Notes: generated by a model not told the origin, from the letters alone. Shown: positions 35,015-43,222, counted from the stretch's first letter. The stretch: 64,000 nucleotides of DNA from an uncultured Eubacteriales bacterium (GCA_902775345.1 CACYLW010000007.1:160096-224095), one strand, 5' to 3'. A program made the numbers and translations.

Positions 35015-35614
35015 CTATTGATCGCTTCTTTCCTTCTCCCTTTTCTTTTCCCAGATCTCCATGTTGTCTGAGTCATCGTCATCATCATCATCTGCATGGG
35101 CTTCCTGCAGCTCGTGGAGTATTTCGGAATACTCCTCAACAGTCATCATGTCCTTTGCGATGTCTGAATACAGGATGCCATCGAGATGATCATACTCATG
35201 GCAGAAGACTGTTGCTTCAAATCCCTCAAATTCGTATTCATGTTCTATTCCCTGAAGATCAGTACCTTTGATCCTGATCTTATAAGGTCTGTCCACAAGG
35301 CCCATGTATCCCGGTACGGACAGGCATCCCTCGCTTGATTCCTGCGTTCCCTCCTTATAGGTGATCTCAGGGTTTATCATCACATAGATCCTGTCTCTGG
35401 TCTCTTCGTCTTCTGCGTCAACGTGAGGCATCGCGATGAAGAATCTCTTCATGATCCCTACCTGAGGAGCGGCAATACCGACTCCGTCAGCAGCGATCAT
35501 GGTCTCCACCATGTCTGCGCATGCTTCAGCTATGCGCGGTGTGATCTCTTTTACCGGTTTGCATTTTTTTGCGAGTACTTCGTCGCCTCTTATAGTTATG
35601 TTTCTGAGTGCCAT
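35015..35614 (-). CDS. def: Peptide deformylase
   Basis: Fe2+-dependent removal of the N-formyl group from nascent proteins. Motifs are GVGIAAPQVG (about 45-54), EGCLSVPG (about 93-100) with the Cys ligand, and CHEYDHLDG (about 137-145) with both His ligands. The protein is 199 residues; a 35-residue acidic C-terminal tail (AHADDDDDDDSDNME) extends beyond the usual end at about 160. The tail has no recognised function. Located between priA and fmt. Confidence 0.95.
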   Translation of the reverse strand: MALRNITIRGDEVLAKKCKPVKEITPRIAEACADMVETMIAADGVGIAAPQVGIMKRFFIAMPHVDAEDEETRDRIYVMINPEITYKEGTQESSEGCLSVPGYMGLVDRPYKIRIKGTDLQGIEHEYEFEGFEATVFCHEYDHLDGILYSDIAKDMMTVEEYSEILHELQEAHADDDDDDDSDNMEIWEKKREKERSDQ

Positions 35615-35633
35615 AGTTCTTCTTTCCTGTGTA

Positions 35634-37628
35634 TTATATTGACCCGTAAGGGTTTATGTCTATTTCTATGAAGGCCGGGGCTCTGTTTTCAGTCATTCGG
35701 TCGCGGAACGCCATGTATTCACTGACATATCCGGCACGGCTCCCGTGTGGCGCCTTTATCATGAATACGGCTCTTGCCTTTCCGTCACTGCGCTTTTCGT
35801 CAAGTCTCGGCATCATCACCGATGCGCCTTCAGGAGCGGATTTAAGACTTTCAAGCCTGTTTCTGAACGCGTTCGCGTACGCCATCGCTGTTTCTTCGTC
35901 ATCTGCGACAAGCCCGACGGAGATTATATCAGAGTACGGCGGATAATTCATAAATCTTCTGTGAAGAAGTTCAGATCTGTAGAAATCTTCGTAATCCCCC
36001 GCAGCTGCTTCACGAATGACATCACTGTCAGGCTCATATGTCTGGATCAGTACGCTGCTTTCTCCTCCGGTACGTCCGGCACGCCCCGCTACCTGTGTGA
36101 TCAGCTGATAAGTGCGTTCAGACGACCTGTAATCAGGGATGTTAAGGCTGACGTCTGCGTTGATTATGCCGACCAGCCCTACGTTTCTGAAATCCAGGCC
36201 CTTCGCCAGAAGCTGGGTGCCGACCAGTATGTCGGTGCGTCCTTTCTGGAAATCATTGATGACCTTGACCGGATCATCCGCTGCTGATGCCGTATCTATG
36301 TCGAATCTGTCGACTCCGGCATCAGGCCATATGCGGCGCACCTCTTCCTCGACTTTCTCAGTGCCGGCGCCTGCATACCTTATGAAACTGCTTCCGCAGT
36401 CAGGGCACCTTGCGGGAACCGGAAACTTGCGTCCGCAGTAATGGCAGACCGCAGCGTTCACCGACTTGTGATATGTAAGCGAGATCCCGCAGTCCGGACA
36501 TGTCATGATGTATCCGCAGTCAGGGCAAAGCATGCGCGTGGAGAAGCCTCTCCGGTTAAGGAACAGTATGACCTGCTCCCTGCGTGACAGCGCCGCATCT
36601 ATCCTCCGGGCAAGTTCCCTTGATATGACGCTTGTATTACCGGCAGCAGCTTCTTTCCGCATGTCGATTATCTCAAGCTTAGGCATCTCGCTTTCGCCGA
36701 TGCGTTCTTTCATCTCTATGAGCCTGTAAATGCCTTCTTTTGCCCTGAAATACGAGGTGACTCCCGGAGTCGCACTTCCAAGTACCAGAACGGCACCGGA
36801 AAGCGATGCTCTTTTGAAGGCGACATCTACAGTCTCATACTTCGGATTATGATCAGACTTATAAGTGCTTTCATGCTCTTCGTCAATGACGATAACTCCT
36901 ATATCGTCAAGAGGAGCGAAAACCGAAGTCCTGGCTCCAATGACGATCTTTGCCTCTCCTCGTCTTATCCTGAGCCATTCTGAAAGCCTTTCGGACTTCC
37001 TCAGCCTGCTGTGGAGGGTAGCTATCTTATCGCTTCCGAAGCGTTCCCTGAAGCGCTGTGCCACCTGTGAAGCCAGCGCGATCTCGGGAAGAAGTATTAT
37101 TGCAGTCCTTCCCGTCTCAAGCGCCTTAGCGGCGGCCTGCATGTAAACTTCGGTCTTTCCGCTGTTTGTTACGCCCTTTATGAGAAAAGCATTTGCTTCA
37201 TGTTTTCCGATCGAGGCGCAGATCTCAGAGGAAGCAGCCTTCTGTTCCGCGGTAAGTTCGTATCCCGGATCCGACGCTTGGATATCCGATCCGGCTTTCA
37301 GCGCTTTTTCGCGTTTCCCTTCCACCGCAAACATCTTGAGACCGTCTATGTATTTTACACCGTAGCGCCTGCGCATCCACATGGCCGTCTGCACCATCTC
37401 GCTGTTGAGAGAACGCTCAGGCTCATATGAATCTATCTCACGGATCTTTGAGTCCTCAAGGGCGCATGTCACTCCGGTATTTACGCAGTATGCATCGACG
37501 CTTTTCTTCCTTCTCGCGAATGGCACCGTCAGTTTCGCTCCCACACTCACCTCATCCGGCGCTTTGTAGGTGTAGAAGCTGTCTGTATTAACGCTTTTAT
37601 TGTCAATGACTACGTCGATATACTGCAT
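35634..37628 (-). CDS. priA: Replication restart helicase PriA
   Basis: 3'-5' helicase that reloads the replisome at repaired forks. 664 residues; N-terminal DNA-binding domain, Walker A VTNSGKTEVYM (about 155-165), DEEH box (about 252), and a helicase C-terminal domain. Inserted in the latter are the zinc-binding cysteines: CPDCGYIMTCPDCG (about 368-381) and CHYCGRKFPVPARCPDCG (about 396-413). Somewhat shorter than the usual 730 residues because the N-terminal part is compact. First gene of the priA-def-fmt series; coaBC, often adjacent, is not here. Confidence 0.94.
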   Translation of the reverse strand: MQYIDVVIDNKSVNTDSFYTYKAPDEVSVGAKLTVPFARRKKSVDAYCVNTGVTCALEDSKIREIDSYEPERSLNSEMVQTAMWMRRRYGVKYIDGLKMFAVEGKREKALKAGSDIQASDPGYELTAEQKAASSEICASIGKHEANAFLIKGVTNSGKTEVYMQAAAKALETGRTAIILLPEIALASQVAQRFRERFGSDKIATLHSRLRKSERLSEWLRIRRGEAKIVIGARTSVFAPLDDIGVIVIDEEHESTYKSDHNPKYETVDVAFKRASLSGAVLVLGSATPGVTSYFRAKEGIYRLIEMKERIGESEMPKLEIIDMRKEAAAGNTSVISRELARRIDAALSRREQVILFLNRRGFSTRMLCPDCGYIMTCPDCGISLTYHKSVNAAVCHYCGRKFPVPARCPDCGSSFIRYAGAGTEKVEEEVRRIWPDAGVDRFDIDTASAADDPVKVINDFQKGRTDILVGTQLLAKGLDFRNVGLVGIINADVSLNIPDYRSSERTYQLITQVAGRAGRTGGESSVLIQTYEPDSDVIREAAAGDYEDFYRSELLHRRFMNYPPYSDIISVGLVADDEETAMAYANAFRNRLESLKSAPEGASVMMPRLDEKRSDGKARAVFMIKAPHGSRAGYVSEYMAFRDRMTENRAPAFIEIDINPYGSI

Positions 37629-37648
37629 CTATTATGTTCTCAAATTTG

Positions 37649-38659
37649 TTACAGAAGGAATATGTTGTTGGCAGAGCACTCCTCGTACATGTCTTCAGGC
37701 CATACGGATACCTGTACCTCTCCGATATGAGCCTTCTTGAGGAAGTACATGCAGAGTCTGCTCTGTCCTATACCTCCGCCGATAGTGAGCGGAAGCCTGT
37801 TATTGATGATGTCCTGGTGGAACTTAAGCTCTTTTCTGTCTTCCTTGCCGTCCAGTACAAGCTGGCGGAGCATTGCTTCGGAATCGACACGTATGCCCAT
37901 GGAGCTGATCTCGAAAGCATCTTCGAGCACAGGGTTCCAGAGGATGATGTCTCCGTTGAGTTCCCAGTCGTCGTAGTCAGGGGCTCTTCCGTCGTGAGGC
38001 TTGCCTGATCTGAGCTTGCCGCCGATGCGCTTTATGAAGATCGCTCCGAATTCCTCGGCTGCGTAGTGTTCTCTTTCCTTTGAAGTTTTGTCAGGGTACC
38101 AGTTCTCGAGTTCCTGTGAGTCTATGAACTTTATCTTGTCAGGAAGTTCAATGCCGATTTCCGGATAATGATCGTTTACATAGTCTGCGAGGTCCTTAAG
38201 GCACCAGTAGATGACTCTTACAGTGTGCTCGAGGAACTCATCATTTCTCTGATCGACAGTGATGACCTTCTCCCAGTCCCACTGGTCAACATATATCGAG
38301 TGTATGTTGTCGAGTTCTTCGTCACGTCTGATAGCATTCATGTCAGTGTAAAGACCGCGGCCAGGTTCCGCTCCGTATCTTCCGAGCGCCATTCTCTTCC
38401 ATTTCGCAAGCGACTGGACCACTTCAACATTCTGCTCGTCCATGTCCTTGATGGTGAACTCCACTCTTCTCTCATAGCCGTTCAGATTGTCGTTCAGTCC
38501 GGTCTGAGGGATAACAAACAGAGGCGCTGTAACTCTTCCGAGGTTGAGATTGTGCGCAAGCTCTTTCTGGAAGTGATCCTTGATCCTTTTGATTGCTCTC
38601 TGTGTCTCCGTAGGGTCGAGCAGAGGTTTGTAGTCTTTCGGAATGAATAGTTTGCTCAT
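37649..38659 (-). CDS. asnA: Aspartate--ammonia ligase
   Basis: ATP-dependent asparagine synthetase using ammonia, related to class II aspartyl-tRNA synthetases. The 336 residues show QRAIKRIKDHFQ (about 19-30), VEFTIKDMDEQN, the class II motif with GLYTDMNAIRRDEELDN (about 101-117), VYVDQWDWEKVI-like motif (about 120-131) and LTIGGGIGQSRLCMYFL (about 291-307), all typical of AsnA. A short 20-bp gap separates it from priA, so they may share a transcript. Confidence 0.95.
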   Translation of the reverse strand: MSKLFIPKDYKPLLDPTETQRAIKRIKDHFQKELAHNLNLGRVTAPLFVIPQTGLNDNLNGYERRVEFTIKDMDEQNVEVVQSLAKWKRMALGRYGAEPGRGLYTDMNAIRRDEELDNIHSIYVDQWDWEKVITVDQRNDEFLEHTVRVIYWCLKDLADYVNDHYPEIGIELPDKIKFIDSQELENWYPDKTSKEREHYAAEEFGAIFIKRIGGKLRSGKPHDGRAPDYDDWELNGDIILWNPVLEDAFEISSMGIRVDSEAMLRQLVLDGKEDRKELKFHQDIINNRLPLTIGGGIGQSRLCMYFLKKAHIGEVQVSVWPEDMYEECSANNIFLL

Positions 38660-38686
38660 TGTCTTTCTCCTTTGTCTTAGTCCCTG

Positions 38687-39346
38687 TTATTTTTTCGCAG
38701 CGTACCTGGCAAAATCGCATCCGCAGAAGTTCTGTCTGTAAAGCCCGTATTTCTTTGAAAGCTCTACGCTCCTTCCGAATCCGTTCTTCTTCTTGAAGTC
38801 GATATCAAGGAATTTTACCCCTGTTTCTTCTTCAAGCGCCAGCCCGAGCGTTTTTATCTTATTATAGTTTTTGTGCGGACTCACCGACATCGTCGTGGTG
38901 AAGTATTCCATGCCGAGTTCCTTTGCCATTCTGGCTGTTTCGGCAAGTCTCATCGCGAAGCAGAGATCGCAGCGTCTTCCGCCTTCGGGCTCATCAGCCA
39001 GCGGTGAAGCTTTTATTATGAACCTGTCGGGTTCATACGCTCCTTCGACATAGCCCACCGTGTACATATCCCTGTGCTCTGCGTTGAAAGCTTCGAGAAA
39101 ATGCAGCAGGGTGTCGCGCCTCAAGTAGTACTCTTCTCTGTCGGTGATGTTTGGATTATAATAGTACAGGGTCAGAGCATAATCGGCCGCTGTCCTCTCA
39201 ACACATGATGTTGAGCACGGTCCGCAGCACGCATGCATCAGAACCGAAGGCTTTTTAGGCATCAGTCCCACTCCGGAGAGTTCTCCGGATACAAGATTCA
39301 TGTCTTCACAGTTTATCTGCGGCATGCAGCCTGAAGTTTTTTTCAA
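38687..39346 (-). CDS. queH: Epoxyqueuosine reductase QueH
   Basis: This enzyme reduces epoxyqueuosine to queuosine in tRNA, replacing QueG. The 219-residue protein has ACCGPCSTSC near residue 39 and a C-terminal FCGCDFARY, the four-cysteine cofactor site, plus YYYNPNI and RCDLCFAMRL (about 134-143). The start appears to be TTG at 39346 after GGGAAGAG; an ATG eight codons in (39325) is the alternative and would lose nothing essential. With queA and tgt in this window it completes the end of the queuosine pathway. Divergent from the radical SAM gene. Confidence 0.92.
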   Translation of the reverse strand: MKKTSGCMPQINCEDMNLVSGELSGVGLMPKKPSVLMHACCGPCSTSCVERTAADYALTLYYYNPNITDREEYYLRRDTLLHFLEAFNAEHRDMYTVGYVEGAYEPDRFIIKASPLADEPEGGRRCDLCFAMRLAETARMAKELGMEYFTTTMSVSPHKNYNKIKTLGLALEEETGVKFLDIDFKKKNGFGRSVELSKKYGLYRQNFCGCDFARYAAKK

Positions 39347-39376
39347 TGCTCTTCCCTTTCATCTGTATTTCGTTCA

Positions 39377-39394
39377 TTGTTGTACGCAACAATT
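39377..39394. promoter_or_regulatory. 18-bp palindrome between queH and the radical SAM gene
   Basis: ATTGTTG TACG CAACAAT: 7-bp perfect arms, 4-bp centre. It covers the -35 element of the plus-strand promoter and so is a candidate operator. No known regulator is assigned. Confidence 0.5.
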
Positions 39395-39406
39395 CATAAT
39401 ATTGTA
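39378..39406 (+). promoter_or_regulatory. Promoter of the radical SAM gene
   Basis: TTGTTG (39378-39383), 17-bp spacer, TATTGT (39401-39406). Moderate match to sigma-A consensus, 25 bp before the ATG. Confidence 0.5.
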
Positions 39407-39430
39407 TCACAAAAGGAGTTTTCTTGATAC

Positions 39431-40357
39431 ATGCAGGGCGGTGAAAGATATAATTCCATAGGAGATCATCTTAAGTCGGTGTTTGGCTGCAAAACCGTAA
39501 AGCTAAGCATCGATGCCGGTTTCACCTGTCCGAACCGTGACGGAACGGCAGGATACGGCGGATGCGCCTTTTGTTCCGAAGGCGGATCAGGCGAACTTGC
39601 ATCGCACGCTTCATCATCAGTATCAGATTATTCTGCATCGATAAGCGAACAGATAGACCGGCTTTCTGAAAAGTGGCCTGACGCCTGCTATCTCGCATAC
39701 TTCCAGTCGTTTACCAACACATACGCACCTGTCGAAGTATTACGCTCACGTTATTATGCAGCACTCGACGATCCACGCATCAGCGGAATTGCGATAGCTA
39801 CAAGGCCTGACTGCCTCGGAGATGACGTCCTGGATCTGCTTGAAGAGATAAACAGGGACCATTTCATGTGGGTGGAACTTGGCCTTCAGAGCATTCATCC
39901 TGAAACGCTCAGAGCCATGAACACCTGCTACACCTATGAAGACTACAAAACAGCTGCTGAAAGACTTATTTCACGCGGCATACGCGTGGTCACTCATCTC
40001 ATTCTGGGACTTCCCGGCGAAACACAGGACATGATGCTCGATTCAGTCAGGGAAGTATGCCGCCTTCCGGTTTTCGGGCTCAAGCTTCATCTGATGAACA
40101 TAGTAAAAACATCACCTCTTTACAGGGTGATGCCGGATTATGTTCCGTTTGATTCGATAGAAGACTATGTGGACCTGGTTGTGCGCTGCCTTGAATTGAT
40201 CCCTCCTGAAGTGACGATACACCGTCTTACAGGCGATGTGCCGCGTAAGATACTCGTGTCCCCCGAATGGAGCTACCGGAAGCGCACGATACTTAACATG
40301 ATAAACAGTGAACTCAAGAAACGTGATGTATATCAGGGATCTTCACTAAAAAAATAG
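39431..40357 (+). CDS. TIGR01212/YhcC-type radical SAM protein
   Basis: Radical SAM enzyme of 308 residues in the cytosol. The family's cluster motif is at about 30-50: FTCPNRDGTAGYGGCAFC, with three cysteines that ligate the [4Fe-4S] cluster. The domain continues with YFQSFTNTYAPVEVL (about 95-109), IATRPDCL and VELGLQSIHPETL (about 146-158), characteristic of the YhcC group. The reaction catalysed is not established for the family. The AAAGGAG site is 12 bases before the ATG, a rather long spacing, but no other in-frame start exists. The C-terminal part is basic. Confidence 0.9.
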   Translation: MQGGERYNSIGDHLKSVFGCKTVKLSIDAGFTCPNRDGTAGYGGCAFCSEGGSGELASHASSSVSDYSASISEQIDRLSEKWPDACYLAYFQSFTNTYAPVEVLRSRYYAALDDPRISGIAIATRPDCLGDDVLDLLEEINRDHFMWVELGLQSIHPETLRAMNTCYTYEDYKTAAERLISRGIRVVTHLILGLPGETQDMMLDSVREVCRLPVFGLKLHLMNIVKTSPLYRVMPDYVPFDSIEDYVDLVVRCLELIPPEVTIHRLTGDVPRKILVSPEWSYRKRTILNMINSELKKRDVYQGSSLKK

Positions 40358-40385
40358 TCTCCTTATTCAGGAGACTTTTATATTT
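40350..40385. terminator. Bidirectional terminator between converging genes
   Basis: Stem AGTCTCCT/AGGAGACT (8 bp, loop TATTC) has TTTATATTT after it on the plus strand and ATTTTTTTAG after it on the minus strand, so it can stop both the radical SAM and glucosaminidase transcripts. Confidence 0.85.
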
Positions 40386-40391
40386 CAATCA

Positions 40392-41438
40392 TCATGGTAA
40401 CTTCGTTGATGCCGGCATCCCGGTGTAGACCGGTATCTCAAACACCAGGGCTTTTTTTGTCACACCGTACTGGGTATATGATCTCTTCGTTGAAAGAGCT
40501 TCGGTGTACGGAGCCATGATGTTCGTCATGTACTGATGTGTTCCGACCTTCCCTGCTCCGTTCCTGACGTTGAACCTCTGATAATACCCGGTATACTGTC
40601 CCTTCTGTATGTAGTTTCTGGCCAGTTCCTGAGCGCCGCCTCTTACAGACTTTGCAGGAGTAGTCCAGCCCTTTCCGTATGCGTAGACAAGTCCGTTGTA
40701 CATAGGGTTGGTTCCGCCGAAAGCTCCGATGTTGAATGGGTTATATACTTTTTTGCCAAGCACCTTTGTGCCGTTGACAGCGGCTCCGCCGTTTCCGTTC
40801 TCCTGCCTTGCTCTCGAAGCGAGAAATACAGGACTGACGTTGCTTGCCTTGCCGGCAGCTGTAAACACTGATGCCGTGAACCCGTATCCCGGCAGCTTTG
40901 TAGGACTCAGTATCGAGCTTACGACTGATTTCGTCTGATATTTAGGCTTGTACGAAAGATCCTCAAACATGTAGATGCTGTTAGCGTTCAGGAAATTGCG
41001 GGGATCCATGTAGTAAGCCACGACCTTGCTGCTTGCCTTGTACCATCCCTTTTCATATTGTTTGCTCCCGTCCCTGTAAGACGCAGGATATGTGCCTGAT
41101 ACAAGCGACGTGCCTCCTTTTGTCTGTTTTGCAAGAGCTGAAGACCATGCGATGTTCGTCTTGTAAGCAACAAATACCCAGTTTGGATGCTTTTTATGCA
41201 GCGCGAGCAGCTTTTTCCTGTATGATTTAGGAAACCCTTTTGACTTCAGATTCCTGTCGTACTTCTCATCAGCAGAGAGCACAGAAGTGGAATTTGCCGT
41301 ACTGACCTTTGTATCCGCAGCAGATGACATGGCAGAAGCAGTCGTTCCCGTTGAGACGTACGGGAACAGCAGGACCGCTGCACAGAATACTAATGCTGTC
41401 AGACAGATATTCAGTTTTGCTTTATATGTCTTGTTCAC
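40392..41438 (-). CDS. Secreted glucosaminidase-domain protein
   Basis: 348 residues from a GTG start at 41438 that follows GGGACAGG. An upstream ATG at 41495 would prepend 19 residues without a ribosome site. A signal peptide with a hydrophobic core (LNICLTALVFCAAVLLF) ends near Ala-Ser-Ala. The Lys-rich region is followed by YMDPRNFLNANSIYMFE (about 155-171), a motif that precedes GH73 domains. The GH73-like domain has SPVFLASRARQENGNGG (about 208-224) with the putative catalytic Glu, then YNPFNIGAFGG. Likely a peptidoglycan N-acetylglucosaminidase used in growth or separation. No SH3 or other wall-binding repeats are present. Confidence 0.85.
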   Translation of the reverse strand: MNKTYKAKLNICLTALVFCAAVLLFPYVSTGTTASAMSSAADTKVSTANSTSVLSADEKYDRNLKSKGFPKSYRKKLLALHKKHPNWVFVAYKTNIAWSSALAKQTKGGTSLVSGTYPASYRDGSKQYEKGWYKASSKVVAYYMDPRNFLNANSIYMFEDLSYKPKYQTKSVVSSILSPTKLPGYGFTASVFTAAGKASNVSPVFLASRARQENGNGGAAVNGTKVLGKKVYNPFNIGAFGGTNPMYNGLVYAYGKGWTTPAKSVRGGAQELARNYIQKGQYTGYYQRFNVRNGAGKVGTHQYMTNIMAPYTEALSTKRSYTQYGVTKKALVFEIPVYTGMPASTKLP

Positions 41439-41551
41439 TGCCTGTCCCTTTTCGGGTAAGAAAAAACGGATGAAATGACAATGCACTTTTATCATCCGCT
41501 ATATTATAACAATAACTGTCCGGTTTTAGCTAATAATATTGATTATTCACA

Positions 41552-41575
41552 AAGAAAAAGCTCCGCAGGGAGCTA
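41552..41575 (-). terminator. Terminator after the small HTH gene
   Basis: On the minus strand AGCTCC/GGAGCT with loop CTGC is followed by TTTTTC; the stem begins at the stop codon of the HTH gene. Confidence 0.75.
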
Positions 41576-41776
41576 TTTGAAACGGTTCTCATGTATGAAT
41601 ATCTCTTCAATAGGTACATCCAGGAGATATGATATATCCATTGCAAGTTCAAGCGACGGAGTACATCTGCCGTTCTCAATGGAACTGATGGACTGTCTCG
41701 ATACACCAAGCTGCTCCACTAGATAGCTCTGCCCTATCTTTTTCTCTTTTCTGATCTTCGCGAGATTATTCTTCAT
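41573..41776 (-). CDS. XRE-family helix-turn-helix regulator (YozG-like)
   Basis: A 67-residue DNA-binding protein consisting of a single Cro/C1-type HTH: NLAKIRKEKKIGQSYLVEQL, then GVSRQSISSIENGRCTPSLE (about 24-43; recognition helix), then LAMDISYLLDVPIEEIF. This compact form matches the small YozG-like transcriptional regulators of Firmicutes. ATG at 41776 is favoured by family length; no strong ribosome site is seen for it, and longer starts at 41797 or 41836 are possible. The target is unknown; it lies between a wall hydrolase gene and the tRNA operon. Confidence 0.8.
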   Translation of the reverse strand: MKNNLAKIRKEKKIGQSYLVEQLGVSRQSISSIENGRCTPSLELAMDISYLLDVPIEEIFIHENRFK

Positions 41777-41880
41777 ATGTATCCGTGAAGTCTCCATGCC
41801 GAACATTTGTGCAACTATATATCGATATTGTACCACTTAATCATTATGTGTCAAGTATTCTTTACGTTTGAGATCAGTTA

Positions 41881-41915
41881 AAAGAAAAAAGACCCGCCGC
41901 CTGTGCGACAGATCT
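41881..41915 (-). terminator. Terminator of the tRNA operon
   Basis: On the minus strand an 11-bp stem (AGATCTGTCGC/GCGGCGGGTCT, several G-U pairs, loop ACAG) is followed by TTTTTTCTTTT, three bases after the last tRNA. Confidence 0.8.
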
Positions 41916-41918
41916 TCG

Positions 41919-41994
41919 TGGTGCTCAGGCCCGGAATCGAACCAGGGACACGGGGATTTTCAGTCCCCTGCTCTACCTACTGAGCTACCTGAGC
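41919..41994 (-). tRNA. tRNA-Phe (GAA)
   Basis: 76-nt cloverleaf with encoded CCA; acceptor GCTCAGG/CCTGAGC, anticodon loop CTGAAAA. Last gene of the tRNA operon. Confidence 0.95.
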
Positions 41995-41998
41995 AAAA

Positions 41999-42074
41999 TG
42001 GTGGGCCATCTTGGGGTCGAACCAAGGACCGACCGGTTATGAGCCGGTTGCTCTAACCTCTGAGCTAATGGCCC
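41999..42074 (-). tRNA. tRNA-Met or tRNA-Ile2 (CAT anticodon)
   Basis: 76 nt with CCA; acceptor GGGCCAT/ATGGCCC; anticodon loop CTCATAA. It is not an initiator, since the first acceptor pair is G-C. Elongator Met is most likely, but a lysidine-modified Ile2 tRNA has the same anticodon and cannot be excluded. Confidence 0.9.
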
Positions 42075-42093
42075 ATCAAATATATATATAAAG

Positions 42094-42170
42094 TGGTCGG
42101 GGTGGCAGGATTTGAACCCGCGGCCCACTGGTCCCAAACCAGTTGCGCTACCAAACTGCGCTACACCCCG
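42094..42170 (-). tRNA. tRNA-Pro (TGG), copy 2
   Basis: 77 nt with CCA; anticodon loop TTTGGGA. Identical in sequence to the copy at 42190-42266. Confidence 0.95.
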
Positions 42171-42189
42171 GCATACTTTATTAACGTGT

Positions 42190-42266
42190 TGGTCGGGGTG
42201 GCAGGATTTGAACCCGCGGCCCACTGGTCCCAAACCAGTTGCGCTACCAAACTGCGCTACACCCCG
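42190..42266 (-). tRNA. tRNA-Pro (TGG), copy 1
   Basis: 77 nt with CCA; acceptor CGGGGTG/CACCCCG. Identical tandem duplicate of the next gene, 19 bp apart. Confidence 0.95.
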
Positions 42267-42273
42267 ATGAAAT

Positions 42274-42349
42274 TGGCAGGGGCAGTAGGACTTGAACCCA
42301 CGGCACGCGGTTTTGGAGACCGCTGCTCTACCAACTGAGCTATACCCCT
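42274..42349 (-). tRNA. tRNA-Trp (CCA)
   Basis: 76 nt with CCA; acceptor AGGGGTA/TGCCCCT, discriminator G, anticodon loop CTCCAAA. Confidence 0.95.
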
Positions 42350-42356
42350 AAATAGG

Positions 42357-42448
42357 TGGCGGAGAAGATGGGATTCGAACCCATGCTGCCCTTATCGAAC
42401 ACTAACGGTTTAGCAAACCGTCCTCTTCAGCCACTTGAGTACTTCTCC
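42357..42448 (-). tRNA. tRNA-Ser (GCT)
   Basis: 92 nt with CCA and a long variable arm; acceptor GGAGAAG/CTTCTCC, anticodon loop TTGCTAA. Confidence 0.95.
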
Positions 42449-42460
42449 AAATAGGCTTCT

Positions 42461-42549
<89 letters not shown>

Positions 42550-42556
42550 GTTGTGT

Positions 42557-42632
42557 TGGTGACCCATCGGAGATTCGAACTCCGGACACCTTGATTAAAA
42601 GTCAAGTGCTCTGCCGACTGAGCTAATGGGTC
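42557..42632 (-). tRNA. tRNA-Lys (TTT)
   Basis: 76 nt with CCA; acceptor GACCCAT/ATGGGTC, anticodon loop CTTTTAA. Confidence 0.95.
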
Positions 42633-42637
42633 GCATT

Positions 42638-42712
42638 TGGCTGGGGTAGCAGGACTCGAACCTACGAATGACAGAGTCAAAGTCTGTTGCCTTACCGCTT
42701 GGCTATACCCCA
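42638..42712 (-). tRNA. tRNA-Gln (TTG)
   Basis: 75 nt with CCA; acceptor TGGGGTA/TACCCCA, discriminator G, anticodon loop CTTTGAC. Confidence 0.95.
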
Positions 42713-42739
42713 TCAGCACGAGACCGGCAAAAAGAAAAA

Positions 42740-42816
42740 TGGTGAGCCCACAGGGATTCGAACCCCGGACACACGGCTTAGAAGGCCGTTGCTCTATCCA
42801 ACTGAGCTATGGACCC
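42740..42816 (-). tRNA. tRNA-Arg (TCT)
   Basis: 77 nt with CCA; acceptor GGGTCCA/TGGGCTC contains two G-U pairs; anticodon loop CTTCTAA. Confidence 0.95.
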
Positions 42817-42848
42817 ACATAATGCCCAACTTGCCTTTTACAAAAAAT

Positions 42849-42922
42849 TGGAGCGGATGATGAGAATCGAACTCACGCTATCAGCTTGGAAGGCTGAAGT
42901 TCTACCATTGAACTACATCCGC
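42849..42922 (-). tRNA. tRNA-Gly (TCC)
   Basis: 74 nt with CCA; acceptor GCGGATG/CATCCGC, anticodon loop CTTCCAA. Confidence 0.95.
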
Positions 42923-42927
42923 ATAAG

Positions 42928-43002
42928 TGGAGCGGAAGACGAGATTCGAACTCGCGACCCTCGCCTTGGCAAGGCGATGCTCTACCCCTGAGCCACTTCC
43001 GC
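42928..43002 (-). tRNA. tRNA-Gly (GCC)
   Basis: 75 nt with CCA; acceptor GCGGAAG/CTTCCGC, anticodon loop TTGCCAA. Confidence 0.95.
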
Positions 43003-43008
43003 ATATAT

Positions 43009-43093
43009 TGGTCGAGGGGGATGGATTCGAACCATCGAAAGCAGTGCTAACGGATTTACAGTCCGCCCCCTTTGGCCGCTCGGGAACCCCTCG
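43009..43093 (-). tRNA. tRNA-Tyr (GTA)
   Basis: 85 nt with CCA and long variable arm; acceptor CGAGGGG/CCCCTCG, anticodon loop CTGTAAA. Confidence 0.95.
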
Positions 43094-43101
43094 AAAAGTA
43101 T

Positions 43102-43176
43102 TGGAGCTGATGGAGGGAATCGAACCCCCAACCTGCTGATTACAAATCAGCTGCTCTACCGTTGAGCCACATCAGC
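43102..43176 (-). tRNA. tRNA-Thr (TGT)
   Basis: 75 nt with CCA; acceptor GCTGATG/CATCAGC, anticodon loop TTTGTAA. First intact gene of the operon. Confidence 0.95.
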
Positions 43177-43180
43177 GCAT

Positions 43181-43222
43181 TGGCGACCGGGAACGGGTTC
43201 TAACCAGCTGAACTACCCGGCC
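43181..43222 (-). pseudogene. tRNA-Asp remnant lacking the anticodon arm
   Basis: Only 42 nt remain: acceptor GGCCGGG, TAGTTCAGCTGGTTAGAA of the D-arm, then directly CCCG, the acceptor 3' strand CCCGGTC and GCCA. The acceptor strands still pair. D-arm and discriminator G match bacterial tRNA-Asp. The anticodon arm, variable loop and most of the T-arm, about 35 nt, are gone. The junction fits recombination between GGTTAGAA of the D-loop and the GGTTCGAA normally present in the T-loop. It is the first unit after the operon promoter. It cannot function as a tRNA. Confidence 0.85.
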
